Below, in pieces: positions 1 through 8,947 of a DNA stretch of 64,000 bases. Made by a program: the position numbers and the translations under genes. The DNA is from WTFY01 sp965205275 (GTDB taxonomy: Bacteria > Pseudomonadota > Gammaproteobacteria > UBA4575). Location of the stretch: contig CBDBGX010000001.1 of NCBI GenBank assembly GCA_965205275.1, positions 1 through 64,000 of the forward strand. Direction: 5' to 3'. The notes below the pieces were generated by a model, which did not search any database, had not been told where the DNA came from, and saw nothing but the letters and a program-made list of their open reading frames with translations. Numbering within the stretch: the first letter of the stretch is position 1; the number at the start of each line of letters is the position of its first letter.

Positions 1-392
1 GTACTTCCTCGACATTGACAGCGGTTTGGAATTGAATGTCCTGAAGTGCCTGTCGATTGGTGGGGTCTGAAATGGCAACAAACAGTCGGTTGCCTCTGTG
101 GAAGACCGGAAGTGCGTGATGCTTGCGAATCAACGCTTTGTCAACCATGGTCCTGGGAATGATATCCAGGTCGATCGAGGCAATATCCAGTAAAGGTGTG
201 CTGTATTCATCTGCTGCGACATTGGCAATGGTTGCAGCATTGACGAGTTCATTGTCTACCAGGTATTTAATAACGGAAACCTGGTTTTTTAAAGGCTGTT
301 TCGGTGGCGCCCCGGGCAGCAGTATTACTGATAAACCCGTCTTTAACCAGTCTGCGAGCCAGTCCGTTTAATTGATTCGGGATTGCAGCCAT
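1..392 (-). CDS. pilB: Type IV pilus assembly ATPase PilB, N-terminal part (gene runs off the left edge)
   Basis: Reading the minus strand from the ATG at 390-392 gives an open frame that continues to base 1. It encodes about 130 residues beginning MAAIPNQLNGLARRLVKDG and containing IRKHHALPVFHRGNRLFVA and ISDPTN. These match the N-terminal (GspE-N/MshEN) domain of PilB, the cytoplasmic hexameric ATPase that drives pilus extension. The Walker motifs would lie outside the window. It diverges from the prepilin gene at 601, the usual pilB/pilA arrangement. Partial only because of the window edge; no internal stop was seen. Confidence 0.9.
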
Positions 393-600
393 ACCTGTCC
401 TGAAGCAGTATCCCATTAGCGGGGAAATGATCCAGAAAGTTTACGTGCCGTCTCCAAGGGTGTCGATAGAGATAAAGGACTGGTCAGCATGGACAATGTC
501 TTAACAAAGTGTCAGATATTACTGCTGTCATCAGGTTGACATCCTGTGAAAAAATTGTGTTCAGTATCTATTGAGACTGAGTTATTGAATGGAGAGTGCC

Positions 601-1029
601 ATGAAAATGAAATACAAGCAGGGTTTTACCCTGATCGAGTTGATGATGGTTGTTGCGATTATCGCCATCCTCGCTGCATTTGCCATTCCTGCCTATACGG
701 ATTATGTCAAGACTGCCAATATGGCCAAGGTCAGTGCGCACTATGAAGAAGCCGTTCGGCTCGCACGTTCAACCTTCGTCAAGGGCAGTTCGCAAAAAGC
801 CCTCGGCTTGACAGGTAATTTGCCTGTAGACACGGCAGGCTGGATTGCGATTTTCAATCCGGGCGGCAATCTGGCGCCGGGTGGTGGAAACGCCTATCAA
901 GAAGCCGCCGATGCTGTAAACGGGGTAGTGGTGGTCGAGGGTGATGACGAGGAAGTCACGATAACCAGACCTGCCTATGAGGACCTGACCGAAGAAAGCA
1001 AAACCATCAGTGCTGCCACCGAGGTGTAG
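601..1029 (+). CDS. pilA: Type IV major prepilin (PilA-like)
   Basis: The product is 142 residues. It starts MKMKYKQG, a short basic leader ending in Gly, followed by FTLIELM, the class III signal cleaved and N-methylated by PilD. Phe is +1 and Glu is +5 of the mature protein, and a hydrophobic alpha1 helix follows (VVAIIAILAAFAIPAY). An upstream ATG at 589 is in frame, but GGAGAG at 590-595 fits as the ribosome site for 601, so 601 is chosen. The C-terminal part has no Cys pair, so the usual disulfide-bonded D-region is missing. Located between divergent pilB and a second pilin, it is probably the pilus structural subunit. Confidence 0.88.
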   Translation: MKMKYKQGFTLIELMMVVAIIAILAAFAIPAYTDYVKTANMAKVSAHYEEAVRLARSTFVKGSSQKALGLTGNLPVDTAGWIAIFNPGGNLAPGGGNAYQEAADAVNGVVVVEGDDEEVTITRPAYEDLTEESKTISAATEV

Positions 1030-1093
1030 TTATGGTTGTCCGTATGAGGACAGCGATTCCTGTGGCTGATCCATGCAGATTTAAAGGTGGACC

Positions 1094-1495
1094 GTGGCTT
1101 CCGAAAACAGCGGTATAACATTAATTGAACTCATGGTTGTGATCGCGGTTCTGGGGATCATAACCGTGGTCGCAGTACCGGCCTATAACGGCTACATCAA
1201 AACCGCCCGCATAAGTGTTATCAAAGATACTATGCAATCAATTTACCTGTTCCAGGAGGAACGTCGAATGGACAGGGGTGAATACGTTTCGGGTAAGTAT
1301 GATCCCGCGGAGCCCGATACGGGTCTGGCGGCAGCTTTGGGTTGGCGACCGGACACCGGTTCCAGCATGATAACATTTGTCGTTGAATGCGATATCAATG
1401 GTGAATTGCCTCCCGAGTGTGCCAGGGGTAGTGGATTCACTATTACGGGCACTCACCCTCAGGATGTTGATCCCGTGGAAAGAACTTTTCCCTGA
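1094..1495 (+). CDS. Second type IV prepilin-like protein
   Basis: This 133-residue protein has a GTG start preceded by AAGGTGG. It has the leader MASENSG then ITLIELMVV, so +1 is Ile rather than the normal Phe while Glu+5 is kept. A hydrophobic helix to about residue 32 follows (GIITVVAVPAYNGYIKTA). The C-terminal half has two Cys about 11 residues apart (VECDINGELPPEC), able to form the disulfide loop that the neighbouring pilin lacks. It lies 64 bp downstream of pilA on the same strand and is probably co-transcribed. It may be a minor pilin (PilE-like) or a variant major pilin. Confidence 0.8.
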   Translation: MASENSGITLIELMVVIAVLGIITVVAVPAYNGYIKTARISVIKDTMQSIYLFQEERRMDRGEYVSGKYDPAEPDTGLAAALGWRPDTGSSMITFVVECDINGELPPECARGSGFTITGTHPQDVDPVERTFP

Positions 1496-1541
1496 CCGGG
1501 TGGCCTGCCCGACAGGATCGTTTATAATTGGTTTCCAGTTT

Positions 1542-1617
1542 GCCGGAATAGCTCAGTTGGCAGAGCAGTTGCTTCGTAAGTAATTGGTCGGTGGTTCGAG
1601 TCCACTTTCCGGCACCA
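1542..1617 (+). tRNA. tRNA-Thr, anticodon CGU
   Basis: The 76-nt cloverleaf can be folded by eye. The acceptor stem GCCGGAA pairs with TTCCGGC, the D arm is GCTC..GAGC, and the anticodon stem GTTGC/GTAAT carries the loop TTCGTAA. The anticodon CGT reads ACG (Thr). The T arm GGTGG-TTCGAGT-CCACT is followed by an encoded CCA. A TATAAT at 1523-1528 sits 13 bp upstream and is a likely -10 box; no clear -35 was found. In Pseudomonas aeruginosa a tRNA-Thr also lies next to pilA and marks the boundary of pilin allele exchange. Confidence 0.95.
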
Positions 1618-1660
1618 TTAAATCTTATCGCAATGTTGTTGCTGCGGTTAACACTCCTGG

Positions 1661-2734
1661 CTACTCAATATCAAGAACCGCGCGCTCCACTCTGCCGAGG
1701 CGTTCGTATAACTCTTTGTCGATGACCGCAGGCACATCGGTCGACGAAGGGCGATGAGAGCGCGAGAAGAACGCATGTTGCGCGCGACGCAGCTTGTTGG
1801 TGCAGTTCTGCGTGCCGCCATGCCATAAATGCGCGTTGTAAACGATGCACGACCCAGCGCTGCCAGTGATCTTGACCTCACCGTCGACGGGTGCGTTGAG
1901 GTCCCTTGGCGCCCCATTCACGACATCTGCTTGAGGGTGTAGGCCTGATCGATGTGAACCCGGCACCACGCGAGTTGCGCCATTTTCCTCAGTAAACTCG
2001 TCAATCATCCACACAGCATTGACGACCTGGGGATCCCCCCTTACACCCCAAATAAAATCCGCATGGATACCCTGGTGGCCGTAGCCAGGCATTGTGCAAT
2101 GATAGTTGGAGCCGATGTATTTCAGGTGGACACCAAGGACATACCTGACAACTGCGAGCAGCCTTGGGTGCATGAAGACAGGATCCAGGAGTCCATCGCG
2201 ATTCATGGGTTTGACCACGGTATCTACGATGCGACCAATCCCCTTTTTCTCTATATTCTCCGAATTGGCGCCTTGCTCCTCTATTGCCGCATCATAGCGA
2301 TCGCGCATTGCTTGCAGCTGACCAGCATCGAGAAGAGGCCCGAGATTGACGTAACCGTCGCGATCGAGTGCTTCCTTTTCAGCATCAGAAAGAACACCAT
2401 TGTCCTCATCAGTGAGGCCAAGCTGGTCCATCGCGTATTCGATCTCGGTCAGCGGAAGCCGATTAAACGACCCTCCCAAAAACATTTCCAAAACGCCCAT
2501 GGCGTCCTGATCAGCATCGTCACGTGCCTTGTATGCGTCAAGGGCCGCGCGACGACCGACATCTGAATCAGCGGCATTCCAGATTTCAGTTGCCACGGCG
2601 CACCGCTCCCGTTTCACGCGACGCTGCTGCGCGCTGACCATATTAAGAATGTGGCGCGGTTTCGATAGATCGTCAGGGATCGAATCGATCTGGGCTGCTG
2701 GAAAATACCGGGTAATCTCTTCGTTTACATCCAT
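1661..2734 (-). CDS. Phytanoyl-CoA dioxygenase (PhyH) family protein
   Basis: The 357-residue product looks like a non-haem Fe(II)/2-oxoglutarate dioxygenase of the PhyH family. The iron-binding HxD is in GIHADFIWG (about residue 225), the distal His in YNAHLWHGGTQN (about 302) and the 2-oxoglutarate Arg in NKLRRAQH. ENGATRVVPGSHRSG is the typical PhyH strand-turn. An N-terminal region of about 120 residues precedes the core. The substrate is unknown; such enzymes hydroxylate or dehalogenate varied small molecules. It stands alone on the minus strand between tRNA-Thr and nadC, interrupting otherwise conserved synteny, so it may be an insertion at the tRNA. Confidence 0.8.
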   Translation of the reverse strand: MDVNEEITRYFPAAQIDSIPDDLSKPRHILNMVSAQQRRVKRERCAVATEIWNAADSDVGRRAALDAYKARDDADQDAMGVLEMFLGGSFNRLPLTEIEYAMDQLGLTDEDNGVLSDAEKEALDRDGYVNLGPLLDAGQLQAMRDRYDAAIEEQGANSENIEKKGIGRIVDTVVKPMNRDGLLDPVFMHPRLLAVVRYVLGVHLKYIGSNYHCTMPGYGHQGIHADFIWGVRGDPQVVNAVWMIDEFTEENGATRVVPGSHRSGLHPQADVVNGAPRDLNAPVDGEVKITGSAGSCIVYNAHLWHGGTQNCTNKLRRAQHAFFSRSHRPSSTDVPAVIDKELYERLGRVERAVLDIE

Positions 2735-2954
2735 AAAAATTATCCTGCGAATAGTGAAAATTTGATTGTTTTGACAAAGACTAACAACAAAGATGAATCC
2801 CCGAAAGAGTGTCAGCAGGCAGAGATCACCCAGAATTTCTGAGCGGGCATCTCACTTCAGCTGATTCTCCAGGTAAAAAGTGGCATCTTCAGTCCCCCCC
2901 GCACTGCAACAACGAATCCCGACGGCCTGGTCAGGTTAAAATAGTCAGTGCGGT

Positions 2955-3815
2955 TCAAATAAACAGCATCGACAGATCAATGGCCCGGCAATGTTTGGTC
3001 AAAGCCCCTATGGAAATATAGTCCACGCCGGTTTCTGCAATTTCAATGAGATCCCGGTCACTCTCTATGTCACCGGATGCTTCCAGTTCAACGGATTGAC
3101 CGGCTTCGATGACGGCTTGCCTGATATCCGCCACACTGAAGTTGTCCAGCAAGATCCGGTCTGGACTGGATTTCAGGGCAAGTCTTAATTCGTCCAGACT
3201 TTCCACTTCCACTTCCAGCATTGTCCCGGGAGACAGCCGCCGCGCTTTTCTGACCGCATTCTCAATCGAGCCACTTGCAGCAATATGGTTTTCCTTGATC
3301 AGGAAAGCATCGAACAGGCCGATTCTATGATTATGACCGCCTCCGGTCATAACGGCGTACTTTTGTGCAAGTCTGAGTCCGGGAATGGTCTTTCGGGTAT
3401 CGAGCAAGTTCACATCCGTGTGACTCACCAGTTGCACCAGAGAGTTTGTACGGGTGGCCGTAGCGGACAGGGTCTGCAGAAAGTTAAGTGCTGTTCGTTC
3501 AGCAGTCAGCAGGCTTTGTGTTTTACCGTGTATGCGGCACAGCACGGTACCGGCAGGGACTTGATCTCCGTCCTGGATCATCCATTTCAATACCGCGGTT
3601 GGGTCAATCTGTGAGAATACTTCATTCACCCAGTCCTGCCCGCAGATCACAGCCTGCTCACGGGTCAGTACTTCAGCTTCCGAGACCTGTGACGTGTCAA
3701 TGAGACCGGCGGTAATATCACCGGAACCGATATCTTCAGAAAGAGCGAGTGCGACTGTGATATTAATGTCACGCAGGTAGTCAGTTGCCAAAGGTATTCC
3801 CCAACACGTCTTCAA
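2955..3815 (-). CDS. nadC: Nicotinate-nucleotide pyrophosphorylase (quinolinate phosphoribosyltransferase)
   Basis: NadC converts quinolinate and PRPP to nicotinate mononucleotide, CO2 and PPi in de novo NAD synthesis. Family motifs are present in order: EDIGSGDITA near the N terminus, ERTALNFLQTLS, LLDTRKTIPGLR, YAVMTGGGHNHRIGL, FLIKENHIAASGS, EVEVES and the C-terminal TGVDYISIGALTKH. Length (286) is normal. The longest frame begins at a TTG at 3815 without a clear ribosome site. Another TTG at 3791, preceded by GGGGA, is an equally plausible start. It is divergent from ampD, as in many gammaproteobacteria. Confidence 0.95.
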   Translation of the reverse strand: MKTCWGIPLATDYLRDINITVALALSEDIGSGDITAGLIDTSQVSEAEVLTREQAVICGQDWVNEVFSQIDPTAVLKWMIQDGDQVPAGTVLCRIHGKTQSLLTAERTALNFLQTLSATATRTNSLVQLVSHTDVNLLDTRKTIPGLRLAQKYAVMTGGGHNHRIGLFDAFLIKENHIAASGSIENAVRKARRLSPGTMLEVEVESLDELRLALKSSPDRILLDNFSVADIRQAVIEAGQSVELEASGDIESDRDLIEIAETGVDYISIGALTKHCRAIDLSMLFI

Positions 3816-3895
3816 ACAACTTTTGCCAAATCGTTGTCGTTTATTGGATTGTAGTACATGATTACCAGACCTGCCAGAAAGGAGAAGGAATCGAC

Positions 3896-4456
3896 TTGCA
3901 GATAGTGGGCGGCTATTTATCGGAGGCCATGCAGTTTGTCAGCAATAACAAAGATGACAGACCCGATTCTGAAATCAGCCTGATTGTCATTCACTGTATC
4001 AGCCTTCCGGAAGGTCAATACGGCAATACCTTTGTACAGCAGTTGTTCTGCAATACACTGGATTGTTCCGCACATACTGAATTCAAGGATCTGAAGGATA
4101 TGCGAGTATCCAGTCACCTGTTTATACGCCGGGATGGTTCGATTCTGCAGTTCGTACCATTTTTTGACAGGGCCTGGCATGCGGGAGAATCGAGTTATGG
4201 CGGAAGAGAAAACTGCAACGACTATTCAATCGGTATAGAGCTGGAAGGCACTGATAAAAATCCCTTTGAGGAAGCCCAGTACGAATCTCTGTTAAATGTT
4301 TGTCATCTGCTCTGTGAGTCGTATGATATTTGCGATATTGTCGGTCACTCGGATATTGCTCCGAACAGGAAGACCGATCCTGGCAGCGCCTTTGACTGGA
4401 GTAGAGTTACTTTCAATAAAGAGCCCTCAGCGGGTTGCCATAAAGAGCCAGGTTGA
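3896..4456 (+). CDS. ampD: 1,6-anhydro-N-acetylmuramyl-L-alanine amidase AmpD
   Basis: AmpD is a cytoplasmic zinc amidase that removes the stem peptide from anhydro-muropeptides during peptidoglycan recycling and thereby tempers AmpR-dependent beta-lactamase induction. Zn ligands and catalytic residues are visible: IVIHCISLP (His), RAWHAGESSYGGR, CNDYSIGIELEGTD and GHSDIAPNRKTDPG (His, Lys, Asp). The frame opens upstream at 3785, but alignment with known AmpD and a strong GGAGAAGG at 3881-3888 support the TTG at 3896, giving 186 residues. The C-terminal tail NKEPSAGCHKEPG is encoded by a copy of the dispersed GAGCC(T/C)TCAGC repeat. Confidence 0.93.
   Translation: MQIVGGYLSEAMQFVSNNKDDRPDSEISLIVIHCISLPEGQYGNTFVQQLFCNTLDCSAHTEFKDLKDMRVSSHLFIRRDGSILQFVPFFDRAWHAGESSYGGRENCNDYSIGIELEGTDKNPFEEAQYESLLNVCHLLCESYDICDIVGHSDIAPNRKTDPGSAFDWSRVTFNKEPSAGCHKEPG
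4418..4440 (+). repeat. Short dispersed repeat (TAAAGAGCCTTCAGC family) inside the ampD 3' end
   Basis: TAAAGAGCCCTCAGCGGGTT here is one base off the family core TAAAGAGCCTTCAGC. Related copies lie at 12053 and 12137 (inverted), 29405-29461 (three in tandem within purH), 41958 and 42684 (inverted). It is translated as KEPSAG, the same peptide as the purH insertion, and a second partial unit (ATAAAGAGCC) follows at 4439. It supplies the last residues of AmpD. Confidence 0.6.
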
Positions 4457-4569
4457 CTACACGATCGATTGGTAGAAAATCGGTGTTACTCAGCAGGAAC
4501 ACTTCGACTTCGCTGAATATATAGTTCATTAAGGGTAAAATATCGTTCTCAATAACTAATGGTAGTTGA

Positions 4570-5358
4570 ATGAAGTTTATTACCGTCATTGTCGTATTGC
4601 TCATTTACAAGAATTGGTGGGGTGGAAATCCGGTCCGTGACGTTGTATCGGTTGACGGCTGGTTTCAGTGGATTGAGGGCGTGGTCAGCGAACGGAAATT
4701 GCGCTATGTATGCGCCGTCATAGTTCCTTCTCTGATCCTGTTCTGGGTGTCGATAGTAACAGCCGACTGGATCCTGGGTCTGGTATATCTCGTCCTGTCT
4801 GTTGTGACTGTTCTGTATGCCATCGAATGCATCGATTTCGATGGTATATTTGACGAATATCGTCTGTCAGTCCGGTCAGGGTCACAATCCGGTGAAGATG
4901 CCAATCAGAAGCATGATGAATTCTGCACGGATGTGACCTATGCCGCATTTCAGAGTTTCGCTCCTGCGGTTTTCTGGTTCCTGTTACTCGGTCCGGCCGG
5001 AGCGTTACTTTACGCCTTCACAGAACAGTATACAGAACGTCATCCTGCTGAAGACGATGAGAATGAGGAAATATTAGAACAAATCCTGTACTGGATGGAG
5101 TGGTTCCCGGCACGCATAACCGGGTTTGTTTTTACCTTGCTTGGAGGTTTTCGCCACGGCATTGCTGCCCTGGCAGCCTCTGTTACAGATACCGGAAGCC
5201 CCGTTGCAACGACCCTGAGTGAAGTTGTCAGAGGATCTTTGCAGGTTGAACAGAATGAGGATATTGACAAGGAACTCACTGAACTCCAATGGTTGCTGGA
5301 AGCCAGCATTTGGGGTTGGGTGGCGTTTGCTGCATTGTTAACAATCCTGGGATGGTGA
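4570..5358 (+). CDS. ampE: Inner-membrane regulatory signalling protein AmpE
   Basis: The 262-residue protein has several hydrophobic segments: residues about 2-15, 45-82, 128-150, 185-195 and the C-terminal 250-262. The motifs FAPAVFWFLLLGPAGALLYAF and YWMEWFPARITGF are characteristic of AmpE/CobD-like proteins. AmpE is an inner-membrane protein encoded next to ampD; its biochemical role is not settled. The ATG at 4570 sits 113 bp after ampD. The stop codon overlaps the start of the following BtuF-like gene (ATGGTGATG at 5352-5360), suggesting translational coupling. Confidence 0.85.
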   Translation: MKFITVIVVLLIYKNWWGGNPVRDVVSVDGWFQWIEGVVSERKLRYVCAVIVPSLILFWVSIVTADWILGLVYLVLSVVTVLYAIECIDFDGIFDEYRLSVRSGSQSGEDANQKHDEFCTDVTYAAFQSFAPAVFWFLLLGPAGALLYAFTEQYTERHPAEDDENEEILEQILYWMEWFPARITGFVFTLLGGFRHGIAALAASVTDTGSPVATTLSEVVRGSLQVEQNEDIDKELTELQWLLEASIWGWVAFAALLTILGW

Positions 5359-6260
5359 TGTGTGTAGAAACCGGCTCTAAAAAAATCGTCTCTGGAAGTT
5401 GTCTGGGTTTGTATCTGTTATGCCTGCCGGTTCTTATTCATGCCCAGAGCAACGTCCAGGTTTTAGACGATACCAACACCAGTATAGTGCTGGATGCCCC
5501 GGCTCAAAGAATTGTTTCTCTGGCACCGCATTTAACTGAATTGTTGTTCAGCATTGGTGTAGGGTCCCGTATCGTCGGCACTGTTCGCTTTTCCGACTTT
5601 CCTGAGGCTGCAAAGGAAATACCTGTACTGGGGGATGCATTCACTATCAATATTGAATCCATAGTTGCCCTGCAGCCGGATCTGGTGGTGGCATGGCGCA
5701 CGGGGGGTACCAGCAATGTAGTTGAAAAGCTCCGACACCTGGGAATTGCCGTTTACGTTAATGAGGCCTATGACCTTGAGAGCATAGCGGGGTCCGCCTA
5801 TATGCTGTCACTGCTGGTGGGACAAGAAGAAACAGGCAGAAATCTTAAGAAGCATTTTTTACAGCAGTTGGCGATGCTCAAGGCAGGGAATGTGGATACT
5901 GACAGGAAAGTGTTTTTTCAGATATCGGATCATAGCCTCTATACGGTCAATGACGATCATCTCATAGGGCAGGCAATATCTGTTTGCGGTGTCCGCAATA
6001 TCTATGGTACTTCAGAAATACCCGTTCCCATTGTCTCCAGAGAAAGCGTTCTGGCAGCCAATCCTGATGTTATCGTTATTTCCCAACCCGCAAAGGGGAC
6101 TGAGTCACCGTGGGTTGAAAAGTGGTCAGAACTTGAAGGATACGGGGACAGAATCAGGTTGATCAACCCGGCGTTGATATCCCGCCCGAGTCTGCGGATG
6201 GTTCAGGGTATCAGTGAACTTTGTCGATTGGTGCGAAACGAACAGCACCATGAAGATTGA
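5352..6260 (+). CDS. Periplasmic cobalamin/haem-type ABC substrate-binding protein (BtuF-like)
   Basis: From the ATG at 5352 the product is about 302 residues, with a signal peptide (KKIVSGSCLGLYLLCLPVLIHAQS) and a class III periplasmic binding-protein fold. Evidence includes RIVSLAPHLTELLFSIGVG, VGTVRFSDFPEAAKEIPVLG, SIVALQPDLVVAWRTG, ANPDVIVIS and a late INPALISRPSLRMVQGI. This arrangement matches BtuF and related cobalamin or iron-chelate binding proteins. Start codons at 5352, 5355 and 5358 all overlap the ampE stop. No permease or ATPase of a vitamin B12 importer is nearby, so it must partner with genes elsewhere or act alone. Confidence 0.78.
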   Translation: MVMCVETGSKKIVSGSCLGLYLLCLPVLIHAQSNVQVLDDTNTSIVLDAPAQRIVSLAPHLTELLFSIGVGSRIVGTVRFSDFPEAAKEIPVLGDAFTINIESIVALQPDLVVAWRTGGTSNVVEKLRHLGIAVYVNEAYDLESIAGSAYMLSLLVGQEETGRNLKKHFLQQLAMLKAGNVDTDRKVFFQISDHSLYTVNDDHLIGQAISVCGVRNIYGTSEIPVPIVSRESVLAANPDVIVISQPAKGTESPWVEKWSELEGYGDRIRLINPALISRPSLRMVQGISELCRLVRNEQHHED

Positions 6261-6272
6261 GGAGGTAATACC

Positions 6273-8939
6273 GTGGCTGACCATAAAATCGTAGATAAGG
6301 ACCCGGTAGAAACGGAGGAGTGGGTCCAGGCAATGCAATCTGTCCTCAGAACTGAAGGCCCGGAAAGGGCTCAATACCTGTTGAAGCAATTATCACTGAC
6401 GATGACGGAGACCGGTGTCCGGCTTCCCTATGCCATTAATACACCATACCGCAATACAATTCCCGTCAAAGAAGAAGCCAGAATGCCTGGAGACCTGTTC
6501 ATGGAGCGGCAAATCCGTTCACTGATTCGCTGGAATGCAATGGCAATGGTGATGCGGGCAAATCTGAAGGATGGCACTCTGGGTGGCCACATTTCCACGT
6601 TTCAATCCAGCGCGACACTCTACGACATCGGATTCAATTATTTTTTTAGAGGCAGTATTGATGAGCAACCGGGTGATCTCATCTACATTCAGGGTCACAG
6701 TTCACCGGGAATTTATGCCCGTTCCTTCCTTGAAGGGAGACTCAGCGAAGCGCAGTTGGACAAATTTCGTCAGGAAATCGACGGCGACGGGTTATCGTCC
6801 TATCCACATCCCTGGTTGATGCCCGACTATTGGCAGTTTCCAACAGTATCCATGGGCCTGGGTCCTCTACAGGCAATCTACCAGGCGCACATCATGAAAT
6901 ATCTCGGCTATCGCGGATTGACGGACCCGGGCAACCGTAAAGTCTGGTGCTTCATCGGCGATGGAGAAATGGATGAACCGGAATCACAGGGCGCCATTGC
7001 CCTTGCCGGTCGTGAAAATCTGGATAACCTGATCTTTGTTGTTAACTGTAACCTCCAGAGGCTCGATGGCCCTGTCAGAGGCAACGGCAAGATCATCCAG
7101 GAACTGGAAGGTGTTTTCTGCGGTGCTGGCTGGAACGTTATCAAGGTTGTCTGGGGGAGGCAATGGAATCAATTGTTTGAGAATGACAGTCAAGGTCTGC
7201 TGCAACAGAGAATGGACGAAGCAGTGGATGGTGACTACCAGAATTACAAGAGTAGAAGTGGTGGTTATACCAGGCAGCATTTCTTTGGCAAATACCCGGA
7301 ATTACTGAAAATGGTTGAACACCTTTCAGATGATGCCATCTTCAGACTCAATCGTGGTGGACATGATCCCTACAAGGTATATGCAGCATATGATGCCGCA
7401 GTCAAACACCAGGGGCAGCCCACGGTCATTCTCGCCAAAACCGTTAAGGGATATGGGCTGGGACTGGCGGGTGAAGGCCAGAATTATACCCATGCTGTAA
7501 AAAAACTCGATCTTGAAGCATTGCGGGTTTTTCGGGACAGATTTGATATCCCGATACCGGATTCTGAACTGGAGAAGCTCCCCTACTATCGGCCGTCGGA
7601 AGACAGCATGGAGATTCGTTATCTCCGGGAATGTCGAGCAGCTTTAGGTGGCGAGTTACCAAGTCGTAACCAGGAATTCAAGACACCGAAAATCCCGGCT
7701 CTGAAGAGTTTTAATAATATTCTCAAGGGATCAGGTAAACGGGAATCTTCAACCACCATGGCATTCGTCCGCCTGCTGTCCAATCTGGTAAAAGATAAGA
7801 ATATCGGCGATCGGGTGGTACCTATCGTACCGGACGAAGCCAGGACTTTTGGTATGGAAGGTATGTTCAGGCAGTTGGGAATTTACTCATCCACAGGTCA
7901 ATTGTATGAGCCCACTGACAGTGATCAGATCATGTATTACCGGGAAGACAAGCATGGCCAGGTCATGGAGGAAGGTATCAACGAAGGGGGGGCTTTTGCC
8001 GCCTGGCTTGCTGCGGCTACTTCCTGCAGTAACAATGGTGTAGTGTTGATTCCGTTTTACATCTTTTATTCCATGTTTGGATTTCAGCGTGTAGGAGATC
8101 TATGTTGGGCGGCGGGTGATCTTCAGGCAAGGGGGTTTCTGATGGGTGGTACATCAGGAAGGACAACCCTGAATGGTGAAGGACTGCAGCATCAGGATGG
8201 CCACAGCCATGTTTTGGCTTCGACAGTGCCCAATTGTGTTTCCTATGATCCTGCCTATGCCTATGAACTGGCCGTCATTATTCACCATGGTCTTGACGTC
8301 ATGTTTGTGCAGAAACGCCCCTGCTATTTCTATATCACCGTGATGAATGAAAACTACATTCAACCGGCTATGCCGGATGACTGTGAGGAAGGTATTGTCA
8401 AAGGTATGTACCAACTCCGCAAAAACACGGATAAATCATCACCTCTGGTAGTACAGTTGCTGGGTTCTGGAACCATTCTGCGTGAGGTCATCGCCGCTGC
8501 TGATTTGCTCAGGGAAGAGTTTGACGTTACCGCTGATATTTGGAGTGTAACCAGTTTTAATGAACTGAACCGCGATGGCGTAGCCACCGCACGCTGGAAT
8601 ATGCTGCATCCGGATGAACCGCCAAGAACCAGTTATGTGGAAAACTGTCTGGCTGAAACACGTGGTCCCGTTATCGCGGCTACCGACTATATGAAGAATT
8701 ATAGCGACCAGATCAGGGAGTTTGTCGGGCGCCATTACACGGTGCTGGGTACCGATGGATTTGGTCGAAGTGACACCCGGGAGAGACTTCGTTACTTCTT
8801 TGAAGTGGATCGTCATTTCATCACGGTTGCAGCATTGAATGCACTGGCGCAGGAAAACATGGTGGATTTGAGCATTGTCAAAAAGGCAATGTCCAGATTT
8901 GGTATCGATCCGGAAAAACCGGATCCGGTTACTGTTTAG
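6273..8939 (+). CDS. aceE: Pyruvate dehydrogenase E1 component (homodimeric type)
   Basis: AceE decarboxylates pyruvate with thiamine diphosphate and acetylates the lipoyl group of AceF. The 888-residue length is that of gammaproteobacterial AceE. Motifs include GGHISTFQSSATLYDIGFN, QGHSSPGIYARSFLEGRLSE, the ThDP/Mg site FIGDGEMDEPESQGA...NCNLQRLDGPVRGNGK, and VPDEARTFGMEGMFRQLGI with EEGINEGGAF in the Pyr domain. The start is GTG at 6273 behind a strong GAGGAGGTAA. It forms an operon with aceF (8 bp gap). No pdhR regulator gene lies upstream. Confidence 0.97.
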   Translation: MADHKIVDKDPVETEEWVQAMQSVLRTEGPERAQYLLKQLSLTMTETGVRLPYAINTPYRNTIPVKEEARMPGDLFMERQIRSLIRWNAMAMVMRANLKDGTLGGHISTFQSSATLYDIGFNYFFRGSIDEQPGDLIYIQGHSSPGIYARSFLEGRLSEAQLDKFRQEIDGDGLSSYPHPWLMPDYWQFPTVSMGLGPLQAIYQAHIMKYLGYRGLTDPGNRKVWCFIGDGEMDEPESQGAIALAGRENLDNLIFVVNCNLQRLDGPVRGNGKIIQELEGVFCGAGWNVIKVVWGRQWNQLFENDSQGLLQQRMDEAVDGDYQNYKSRSGGYTRQHFFGKYPELLKMVEHLSDDAIFRLNRGGHDPYKVYAAYDAAVKHQGQPTVILAKTVKGYGLGLAGEGQNYTHAVKKLDLEALRVFRDRFDIPIPDSELEKLPYYRPSEDSMEIRYLRECRAALGGELPSRNQEFKTPKIPALKSFNNILKGSGKRESSTTMAFVRLLSNLVKDKNIGDRVVPIVPDEARTFGMEGMFRQLGIYSSTGQLYEPTDSDQIMYYREDKHGQVMEEGINEGGAFAAWLAAATSCSNNGVVLIPFYIFYSMFGFQRVGDLCWAAGDLQARGFLMGGTSGRTTLNGEGLQHQDGHSHVLASTVPNCVSYDPAYAYELAVIIHHGLDVMFVQKRPCYFYITVMNENYIQPAMPDDCEEGIVKGMYQLRKNTDKSSPLVVQLLGSGTILREVIAAADLLREEFDVTADIWSVTSFNELNRDGVATARWNMLHPDEPPRTSYVENCLAETRGPVIAATDYMKNYSDQIREFVGRHYTVLGTDGFGRSDTRERLRYFFEVDRHFITVAALNALAQENMVDLSIVKKAMSRFGIDPEKPDPVTV

Positions 8940-8947
8940 AGGATATC

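Noticed and set aside
123..371. 82-codon plus-strand frame at the left edge
   Set aside because: The opposite strand encodes an excellent PilB N terminus over the same bases.
393..600. Sigma-54 promoter for pilA
   Set aside because: Expected from Pseudomonas, but no good GG-N10-GC element of the TGGCAC-N5-TTGC type could be found by eye.
2063..2566. 167-codon plus-strand frame within the PhyH gene
   Set aside because: Antisense to a gene with clear iron- and oxoglutarate-binding motifs; no ribosome site or motif.
5289..6260. Cobalamin riboswitch before the BtuF-like gene
   Set aside because: The gene overlaps ampE, leaving no leader that could hold a riboswitch.
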